Shown piece by piece: positions 15,417 through 21,717 of a DNA stretch of 21,717 bases (position 1 is its first letter; the number at the start of each line of letters is the position of its first letter). The notes under the pieces are model-generated. The model was not told where the DNA came from, did no database searches, and worked only from the letters and a program-made list of their open reading frames with translations. This stretch comes from Bacteroidia bacterium (GTDB taxonomy: Bacteria > Bacteroidota > Bacteroidia > Bacteroidales > Azobacteroidaceae). Made by a program: the position numbers and the translations under genes. The stretch lies in the NCBI GenBank assembly GCA_025996815.1, contig BNTT01000042.1:1-21717 (forward strand). Direction: 5' to 3'.

Positions 15417-17204
15417 TTAATCACTTTCCGGTATCAGCGCAAACTCTCCAATCCCTGCCGGCGCATCATTCACCACGCCTGTTGCCACAAATCGCACCAC
15501 TTGCCCGCGAGTCGCTTCCCCAAAGCGGATTTCTCGTTGGATAGGCGAGTTTCTGATGTTTGAAAATTCGCCTTCGGCGATGAGTTTGTCGTCGATGAAA
15601 AGTTGATAATTCGTGATATAATCCAACGCATCGCGATTTTGATTGGGCGTGTAGCGAAATCCGGTAATTGTCTGTGGTTCAGTCAATTGGATTACTAATT
15701 CGGGCTTGCTTTTCGGCAGGCGATAAAACGTATAGCCATTCCCATCAAATAATCGGGCTGTTTTTGCATCGTTCGGCGCAACGACGGAAAATGCCGTTGC
15801 GGGAATATCGTTCGTTAGAACAATTGTTATATCTTCGAGCAGGAGAGGTGCCAAATAGGCTTCCACATTGGAAATAAACACCGGTCCGCGCGCATCCAAA
15901 ACGCGGATGCGAAACTGCTTCGCCGTCGCATCCTCAAAGCGCACAATCCGTTTATATCCAATCGTAGTGGTGGAATCCACCGCCTTCACAGGTTGCCATT
16001 TTTTGTTCTGCAATGTTTCGATGACGAATGAGCGCACCCGCTGCCCCAAAGTAATATCTTCCTGAATGAGCACGCGGTTGAAAGTCGTTTCTTTGGGGAA
16101 TGTGAAGGTCTGTTCGTTGGGTTTTGTGCTCTTTTTTGCATTTTTCAGCAGATTTTCCTTAAAATCGTTGCGAATGACAGCCGCCCACTCCATCACGCGG
16201 GCGGAATCTATCGGGTGAATTTGTCCGGTCAGGGCAATCGGGAAATTCAAAATGAGGTTGGCATTGTGCCCCACGCTATTGTAGTAGTAATCAACCATTT
16301 GCGTGAGCGTGCGCACCTGATGGTCTTCGCGGGCGTGATAGAACCAGCCGGGACGGATGGACACATCTACCTCTGCGCCAAGCCATTTGGTGGCATTTTC
16401 GTCGCCTCTTTGACTGCCGGCATATTTCCATTTCAGGGCAGGCTCCGATTCATAAATGCTCCATTGCGTGGCATCTGCCCAGCCGCTTTCGTTGCCTATC
16501 CAGCGAATGTCGGGCACGGTTCCGCCGAAAATCATCGCTGTGGGATGCCGAGATTTTATTTGCCGGCGTGCCCATTCGTAATCATAATAAGTGACAGCGT
16601 CGATGGAGCGTTTCTCGTCGGCACCGCCATACCAGCCTGTGCCGCCGTTTGCGCCGTCGAACCAAAACTCAAAGATTGGTCCGTAGTTCGACACCAATTC
16701 CTCGATTTGCGCGTGGTAGGTTTGCACATATTCGGGCTTGCCATAGTTGGCGTTGTTCCTGTCCCACGGGGAAAGGTAGAAGCCCACTTTTAGCCCGTAT
16801 TTGTTGCAGGCATCGACCAAATCGCGGACCACATCGCCTTTACCATCCTTCCAAGGGGCGTTTTTGACGCTGTATTCGGTCGTGGCAGTAGGCCAAAGGC
16901 AGAAGCCGTCGTGGTGTTTGGTGGTGAGCACGATGCCACGCAGTCCGGCAGCCTTGATGATGCGCGCCCACTGTTCGCAATCCAGATTTTCGGGATTGAA
17001 CGTGCTTGCGGGCGTATTGCCATACCCCCATTCCAAATCGTTGAACGTGTTAAGCCCAAAATGCACAAAGGCATACATTTCCGTTTGGTGCCAAGCCACC
17101 TGCTCAGGCGTGGGCACGGGCGGGATGGGCGCAGGTAGATTTTCCGCACTTATGGTTGCTGCGGCTCCCAGTGCAGCCATCCATGTTAATAATTGCTTTT
17201 TCAT
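15417..17204 (-). CDS. exported alpha-L-fucosidase, GH29
   Basis: This 595-residue enzyme starts with a signal peptide (MKKQLLTWMAALGAAATISA). The GH29 barrel shows WHQTEMYAFVHFG (38-50), GIVLTTKHHDGFCLWP (90-105) and the nucleophile D183 in FEFWFDGANGG. GH29 enzymes are retaining and release terminal alpha-fucose. After about residue 360, two discoidin-like (F5/8 type C, CBM32-like) modules follow, one around VRFEDATAKQFRIRVLDARG and one at the end. The frame extends to 17276, but that start lies beyond the TACCTTTG promoter box; the ATG at 17204 opens on the signal peptide and is chosen. It is first in the fucosidase, phosphoesterase, fucI run. Confidence 0.92.
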   Translation of the reverse strand: MKKQLLTWMAALGAAATISAENLPAPIPPVPTPEQVAWHQTEMYAFVHFGLNTFNDLEWGYGNTPASTFNPENLDCEQWARIIKAAGLRGIVLTTKHHDGFCLWPTATTEYSVKNAPWKDGKGDVVRDLVDACNKYGLKVGFYLSPWDRNNANYGKPEYVQTYHAQIEELVSNYGPIFEFWFDGANGGTGWYGGADEKRSIDAVTYYDYEWARRQIKSRHPTAMIFGGTVPDIRWIGNESGWADATQWSIYESEPALKWKYAGSQRGDENATKWLGAEVDVSIRPGWFYHAREDHQVRTLTQMVDYYYNSVGHNANLILNFPIALTGQIHPIDSARVMEWAAVIRNDFKENLLKNAKKSTKPNEQTFTFPKETTFNRVLIQEDITLGQRVRSFVIETLQNKKWQPVKAVDSTTTIGYKRIVRFEDATAKQFRIRVLDARGPVFISNVEAYLAPLLLEDITIVLTNDIPATAFSVVAPNDAKTARLFDGNGYTFYRLPKSKPELVIQLTEPQTITGFRYTPNQNRDALDYITNYQLFIDDKLIAEGEFSNIRNSPIQREIRFGEATRGQVVRFVATGVVNDAPAGIGEFALIPESD

Positions 17205-17223
17205 GAATTTTATTTTTTTGCCA

Positions 17224-17231
17224 CAAAGGTA
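17224..17231 (-). promoter_or_regulatory. -7 box of the fucosidase operon
   Basis: The minus strand reads TACCTTTG here, 20 bp before the fucosidase ATG at 17204. The upstream -33 element is not clear. No other promoter box was noticed between the three genes of this operon. Confidence 0.6.
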
Positions 17232-17448
17232 GCGATAATTTTTGATATATAAACTATTCGATAAAAACTTCGGCATCTTCGGACATCAATCGGACAAACT
17301 TCGGACATTCAAGCAAAAATATATTTAGAATTATTTGTTTTTAGCGCTATTTTGGCGTTTTAATTGATAAAAACTACCTGCACCAATTGAGCCGCGGTCC
17401 AATCATCTTCTGCGGGCTTTTTGCGTGGTAGTCGCGGGCATTGCGGGC

Positions 17449-18765
17449 TTATGGGAATTCATAGAAAGTTCCAACACTCGCACCTGATATTTTTAGCACA
17501 TTAAAATTTTCAACTAACTCTTTTAATTCGTAAGTCGCTGTTCTATTTGAAATTTCATTTATTTTTTGGTACTCTTTATTCGTTATTTTCCCCTTTTCTT
17601 TTACATATTCCACGGCTCTGATTTGTCGCTCATGTAATCCGAGTTTTACCAATTGTTCTTCGGTCAAATTGTTTTTGAAAAGCGTTACCAAAAATCCGCC
17701 GTCCCGCTCTATGAGTTCGGGTTCAGGAAGTTCCGCCTCCTTACAGGTGTCAATGATACGGATTGTGCCGCGCCCCCAAGCATCAATCAAACCACCTTTG
17801 AAACACACATCGGCAATAAGCGGGTTGCGCGGTCTTGACGAATGAGAACGCCGCAACGATTCCAAACTTATACCTTCGGGCAACATTCCTTCGTTCCAAA
17901 TATTGATTTTGTCGTCATATACACGAATTTGAATAAAACTGCCCATGTAATTACGGTGTACCAAAGCATTAAGCAGCATTTCGCGAAGGGCAGGCACAGG
18001 ATATTCGCCCTTTTCAATGCGAAAAAATCCTTCAAATTCGATATTCCGAATAAGGAACTTGTGATTTAACTGCTCTAAAACATTGCGTAGCAACACAATA
18101 ATATTGCCTTCTTCGACTTCCTGAAAACGTAAATCTGCATCGTCTTTGGCAAAACACCCAATTTTGACAAATGTATTCGGATAAAAGCGACCGGGGTCTT
18201 TGCCGAACAAAACGATTGCAGCACGTTTGAGTTGTCCGTTTTCGGTAAGGCGCAGTTTATCAAGCATTTCTTCGGTAGTTAAACCCTCAACATCGGGCAA
18301 ACGACCTTTTTCTTTCGACATCACAATATACGCTTTCAACGATTTTTCGTCAATGTCGGCGAATGTGGCTCGCGGCTCTACAACATCGTCCCAAGTTTGA
18401 CCGCTACGTTTGAGCAAAAATTCGTTCAGTGCCGCACCTGTCAATTCCTGCTTCACGCTGCCGCTACGGTAATAATACCGTCCGCGTAATGAAATTGGCA
18501 CAGAATAGGGCTGCACGATAATCTCTATAAAGTGTTTGTCGTCTTCCTGCAAAAGATTGACCTCGGCAGTAATTCCCATCAGGTTTTTGATTTTGTTGGG
18601 AATCTCGTCCATCAGGCGTTTGTAATCTTCCACGCCAACGACTGCACCGGCATCATCTTTGCCAATATAGATTTTGCCGCCTTGTGCATTTGCAAAGCCG
18701 CATATCCATTTGAGGTAGTCGTCGTGCCAACTTTGTTTGTATTCTATGTTTTGTTGCTCGGGCAT
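17449..18765 (-). CDS. AlbA_2/HATPase_c_4 protein, COG2865 type
   Basis: This 438-residue protein starts with an AlbA_2 (Schlafen-like) domain: IEYKQSWHDDYLKWICGFAN and GGKIYIGKDDAG. A GHKL-type ATPase region follows, with REMLLNALVHRNY (N-box like), IRVYDDKINIWNEGMLP and RNPLIADVCFKGGLIDAWGRG. It ends in a winged-helix domain (about 370-438, ERQIRAVEYVKEKGKITNKE). Such proteins are annotated as RNA- or DNA-binding regulators or RecG-like; their real role is poorly known. It has its own promoter and a terminator behind susD isolates it, so it need not belong to the neighbouring sugar operons. It may regulate them or be a defence-type accessory gene. Confidence 0.8.
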   Translation of the reverse strand: MPEQQNIEYKQSWHDDYLKWICGFANAQGGKIYIGKDDAGAVVGVEDYKRLMDEIPNKIKNLMGITAEVNLLQEDDKHFIEIIVQPYSVPISLRGRYYYRSGSVKQELTGAALNEFLLKRSGQTWDDVVEPRATFADIDEKSLKAYIVMSKEKGRLPDVEGLTTEEMLDKLRLTENGQLKRAAIVLFGKDPGRFYPNTFVKIGCFAKDDADLRFQEVEEGNIIVLLRNVLEQLNHKFLIRNIEFEGFFRIEKGEYPVPALREMLLNALVHRNYMGSFIQIRVYDDKINIWNEGMLPEGISLESLRRSHSSRPRNPLIADVCFKGGLIDAWGRGTIRIIDTCKEAELPEPELIERDGGFLVTLFKNNLTEEQLVKLGLHERQIRAVEYVKEKGKITNKEYQKINEISNRTATYELKELVENFNVLKISGASVGTFYEFP

Positions 18766-18802
18766 ACTTAATTTTACTCAGTATTTATCTGCAATTTTTC
18801 GG

Positions 18803-18810
18803 CAAAGGTA
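18803..18810 (-). promoter_or_regulatory. -7 box for the AlbA_2/HATPase gene
   Basis: The minus strand reads TACCTTTG, 37 bp before the ATG at 18765, just after the susD terminator. The -33 region is T-rich without a perfect TTTG. Confidence 0.55.
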
Positions 18811-18822
18811 CAAATAATTTCG

Positions 18823-18866
18823 AAAAAAAGAGAGAGATTATTCCTCTGCGGAATAACCCCTCTCTA
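18823..18866 (-). terminator. rho-independent terminator after susD
   Basis: On the minus strand a GAGAGGGGTTATTCC arm pairs with GGAATAATCTCTCTC around a five-base loop and is followed by a run of seven T. It lies 20 bp past the susD stop and separates the susCD unit from the next gene. Confidence 0.8.
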
Positions 18867-18886
18867 TCATTTATTGTCCATTTTTA

Positions 18887-20725
18887 TCACCAACCCGGAT
18901 TTTGTCCCAACTTCTTGTTGAGCGTCAACTGGTTGGTAGGGATAGGATAGAGATAATCTCTGTCTTCATTGAACTTGTAGCCCTGCGTACCGCCGTTCAA
19001 TGTGTTTTTGAATATCTTGATGTAGCCGTTGGCATCGACTACCAATAGGGACACTCTCTCATCAAATATTTTCTGACGGGCAGTATCGGGCAGCGAGAGA
19101 GGCATATAATCTTCAAATTTGAATCCGTCCCATTGCGCCAACTTCGCGCCCACCGGCTCTTTGCCTACAATGAGTTCGCCGGCGGCTGCCCAACGCTTGA
19201 TGTCGTCCACGCGGAAACCTTCGCAAGCCAGCTCCACTTTGCGTTCGCGGCGCACTGCCTGAATAATTGGAGTAAGAGAAGCAAACTCAAAGTTCGGGTC
19301 TGTTGCCACGCCCATGGTCAAGTCCGGCATCGGAGGAACTAAACGTTGGCGCAGTTTGTTGATACTTTTGTCCAAGTCGTCCTGATTGATGGTTCCCAAC
19401 TCGGCTTTGGCTTCGGCATAAATCAGCAGCGTTTCGCCGTAGCGGAAGTAAATGAGCGACTGAAGTCCTTGACCTGAAGGGCGTTCAGATGCATAGCGGA
19501 AGTTATGCCCCTTGTATATCTGATACCCTGTGGGGGTGGATTCCTCCGAATCCCATCCATCAAATGAGGGTGCCATGAAATACACCGGTGGGGTTGCCGC
19601 TAACCAGCGGTAATGCTTGTTGTCGTTGATTTGAATGGTCTGCTCCAAACGCGGGTCGCGACCTGTGGCCACCTTCTGCAAACTTGCATCGTCATAACTT
19701 GCCGCAACAGGCGTACCATCATCTTTCAGATACGAGTCAATCAAGTTTTTAGTAGCACCTCTGCCCGAGCCGTTAGCCGCATATCTATCCCAAATAGTAG
19801 TGATAGCACCTGCCTCGGTCTTGCGAAAGAAAAGCACTTCCTTGCTGCTCGCATATTCATCTTTCTCCCGATTGAACAAATCGCGGTAGCCGTCGGCAAC
19901 GCCCACATTGTCCAATGCGGGATAGCCTTTCGATTCTTCCAACGCAATGAGAGTTCCGGACACTTCTGCCGCTTTTTCCAAAAACTTGGTACTTTGATTG
20001 ACCGCTGCTTTAAACTCAGTGCCCGCATGATATTTTTCCCAAGTGCCTTCGTAGAGCGCAATGCGCGCCTGCAATGCCATTGCCGTTTCTTTGGTTATGC
20101 GCCCTGTCCACGCACCACCCTCCCGTGCAGGCAGGTAACTAATGGCGTTGTCGAGGTCGAGCATAATAGAATCTACCACCTGATTGCGCGGCAAGCGTTC
20201 TGCAAGGAGCACATCCGAACTTGTGGTTACGGTGGTAGAAGCCCATGGCAACGGACCAAAGCGGCGCAGTTTGTTGAAATAAAAGATGGAGCGGAAAAAC
20301 AACGCTTCGCCCACATACTGCTTCACTAAGTCAAACGAGGTCAACGCTTCCACCGCAGGATAGTGGTCAAGAAAGTAGTTGATGTCGCGCAGAGCCAACC
20401 AGTCGTCGTTGCCCCATCCGTTGCCGTCTGAGGGGATGTTTGACTCGCCGTTCATGCGGCTATTGTACTGATAGCGCACTTCCGTGTCGCTTCCGTCGTC
20501 GGCATCCCAGCCGTAGGGACCTATGGAGCCCCATCCGTCTTCGCGTGCCAGCAGGTCGTTGCGGCTGTACAGGTTATTTACATAGAGTTTCAAGTCGTTG
20601 GGTGATTTCCAAAAACTTACATCGCTAATTTTGTCTAATGGTGCTCGTTCCATAAAGTCGTCGTTGCACGACGTGGCAGTCAGCACTGTCAGCACACTCA
20701 GTGCTATGTATTGAATCTTTTTCAT
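18887..20725 (-). CDS. susD: SusD/RagB-type glycan-binding outer-membrane lipoprotein
   Basis: This 612-residue protein begins MKKIQYIALSVLTVLTATSC, a lipoprotein signal with cysteine at 20. Family features are ERAPLDKISDVSFWKSPNDL, the TPR-like helices (QYVGEALFFRSIFYFNKLRRFG, AMALQARIALYEGTWEKY), RYGETLLIYAEAKAELG and VRRERKVELACEGFRVDDIKRW near the C-terminus. It ends with the usual LYPIPTNQLTLN-x-x-x-x-QNPGW. SusD proteins cap the SusC barrel and capture glycan from outside. It follows susC by 22 bp, so both share a transcript, ended by a terminator. The ligand cannot be read from sequence. Confidence 0.95.
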   Translation of the reverse strand: MKKIQYIALSVLTVLTATSCNDDFMERAPLDKISDVSFWKSPNDLKLYVNNLYSRNDLLAREDGWGSIGPYGWDADDGSDTEVRYQYNSRMNGESNIPSDGNGWGNDDWLALRDINYFLDHYPAVEALTSFDLVKQYVGEALFFRSIFYFNKLRRFGPLPWASTTVTTSSDVLLAERLPRNQVVDSIMLDLDNAISYLPAREGGAWTGRITKETAMALQARIALYEGTWEKYHAGTEFKAAVNQSTKFLEKAAEVSGTLIALEESKGYPALDNVGVADGYRDLFNREKDEYASSKEVLFFRKTEAGAITTIWDRYAANGSGRGATKNLIDSYLKDDGTPVAASYDDASLQKVATGRDPRLEQTIQINDNKHYRWLAATPPVYFMAPSFDGWDSEESTPTGYQIYKGHNFRYASERPSGQGLQSLIYFRYGETLLIYAEAKAELGTINQDDLDKSINKLRQRLVPPMPDLTMGVATDPNFEFASLTPIIQAVRRERKVELACEGFRVDDIKRWAAAGELIVGKEPVGAKLAQWDGFKFEDYMPLSLPDTARQKIFDERVSLLVVDANGYIKIFKNTLNGGTQGYKFNEDRDYLYPIPTNQLTLNKKLGQNPGW

Positions 20726-20747
20726 TTTTGTCTAAAATTAAAAGTTA

Positions 20748-21717
20748 TTAAAACGTAAGATTAATGCCAAACGACCATGCCCTCTGCAAGGGATAAACCT
20801 TGCCGGTGTTGTTGACAATCTCGGGGTCAATGATTTCTATCAGATTGGTAAAAGTCGCCAAATTTTCTACGTTGGCAAATACTCTCGCCTTCTCAAACTT
20901 GACCTTATCGGTTATCCATCTGGGAAGGGTGTAACCCAACTGCATATTTTTGACGCGCAGGTAGGATGCGTCTTGCAAATAGCGGGTTTGCGCACGCATA
21001 TTTTTGGTGCTGTTGAAATAGGCACGCGGATAGTACGCATTGACATTCTGATTTTCATCCGTCCAGCGGTCGGTATGTACGGTAAAGTACGACGACTGCC
21101 ATTCGTTGTTTACAAAACCCCAGAAATAGTTTGCGTTGTCGGCAAACATAATGTCGCGCTTGCCCACGCCTTGCAGAAATACGGTGAGGTCAATTCCTTT
21201 CCACTCGGCATTGAGGTTCACGCCGAACGAGAAGCGCGGCGTAGAGTTGCCTATAACCTTGCGGTCGCCCGGTTTGTCCACGGTGTTCTCGCCAATGTCA
21301 ATTTTGCCATCGCCGTTGAGGTCGGCATACTGCACATCGCCCGGCTTCCACTGGCTACCGCTGATAGATGTCTGAATGGGTGCAGCGTCAATTGCCGCCT
21401 GGTCTTTGAACAGCCCTACGGTTTGGTAGCCCCAAATTTCGCCCATCGTCATGCCGTCATACCACAAGTCGTCAATGAGTTTGGTGGGATTGTTGAACTT
21501 AACGATTTTTCCTGTATAGTCGCTCAACACAAGTCCGGCACCGTAAGATACCTCGCCAATTTTGTCCTTCCATCCAATGGTGAGGTCAAAGCCGGTGGTT
21601 TCGGTTTCCGCGTCGTTTATACGGGGAGCGGATGTTCCCAGCAGTGCCGGAAGTTTTTCGCCGAAACTCACAAAGTCCTTCGCAGTGCGCTGGTAGTAGT
21701 CGAAACTGAGGTTGAGT
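20748..21717 (-). CDS. susC: SusC/RagA-type TonB-dependent transporter, C-terminal part
   Basis: The frame enters from the right edge (LNLSFDYYQRTAKDFVSF) and runs 322 residues to the stop. It covers the last barrel strands of a SusC protein, with GEIWGYQTVGLFKDQAAID, GDVQYADLNGDGKIDIGE, RYLQDASYLRVKNMQLGYTLP, VFANVENLATFTN and a terminal aromatic strand AWSFGINLTF. The GTG at 21671 lies inside the barrel and is not a start. The signal peptide, carboxypeptidase-like domain and plug lie outside the window. With SusD it forms the TonB-driven importer for oligosaccharides. Confidence 0.95.
   Translation of the reverse strand, partial: LNLSFDYYQRTAKDFVSFGEKLPALLGTSAPRINDAETETTGFDLTIGWKDKIGEVSYGAGLVLSDYTGKIVKFNNPTKLIDDLWYDGMTMGEIWGYQTVGLFKDQAAIDAAPIQTSISGSQWKPGDVQYADLNGDGKIDIGENTVDKPGDRKVIGNSTPRFSFGVNLNAEWKGIDLTVFLQGVGKRDIMFADNANYFWGFVNNEWQSSYFTVHTDRWTDENQNVNAYYPRAYFNSTKNMRAQTRYLQDASYLRVKNMQLGYTLPRWITDKVKFEKARVFANVENLATFTNLIEIIDPEIVNNTGKVYPLQRAWSFGINLTF

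Noticed and set aside
17205..17276. Longer start for the fucosidase
   Set aside because: It lies upstream of the -7 box and would bury the signal peptide.
17277..17448. Possible gene remnant or operator between fucosidase and the AlbA_2 gene
   Set aside because: Short repeats of TCGGACA near 17280-17307 and some GC-rich sequence near 17410-17445 were seen, but no frame or clear site can be supported.

Overview
The window looks like chromosomal DNA from a Bacteroidetes, most likely Bacteroidales, that uses host-type glycans. Four things point there: a SusC/SusD pair, a Bacteroidetes-style TamB, a serine palmitoyltransferase of the Bacteroides type, and promoter -7 boxes of the form TAnnTTTG a short way upstream of several genes. 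No rRNA, tRNA or CRISPR array was found.

Left end (1-1052): accessory debris. A transposase pseudogene runs in from the left edge. It abuts the truncated 5' end of a minus-strand membrane-protein gene resembling DUF4405. An AT-rich gap with a 23-bp tandem repeat follows. Then come tamB (1053-5228) and a solitary HigA-like antitoxin behind a frameshifted remnant of its toxin. A 22-bp exact direct repeat copies the 3' end of tamB on both sides of this small cassette, so the cassette looks inserted. Next, on the plus strand, are spt (sphingolipid base synthesis), a RelE/ParE-type toxin-antitoxin pair, and two exported hexosaminidases, GH20 and GH123. The two hexosaminidases have near-identical signal peptides.

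Centre (10822-12244): a strong terminator, a possible 31-residue membrane peptide with a good promoter, a MntA/HepT (MNT-HEPN) toxin-antitoxin pair, and a 264-bp nested inverted-repeat element lying between convergent transcription units.

Right half (minus strand): a likely operon runs alpha-L-fucosidase (GH29), Tat-exported metallophosphoesterase, L-fucose isomerase. Upstream of it are a separately promoted AlbA_2/HATPase protein of the COG2865 type, a terminator, and susD with the 3' part of susC running off the right edge.

Together the genes suggest release of N-acetylhexosamines and fucose from host glycans, import through SusCD, and entry of fucose into catabolism. No fuculokinase, aldolase or fucose permease lies in the window. 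The region is rich in mobile-element scars and toxin-antitoxin genes.
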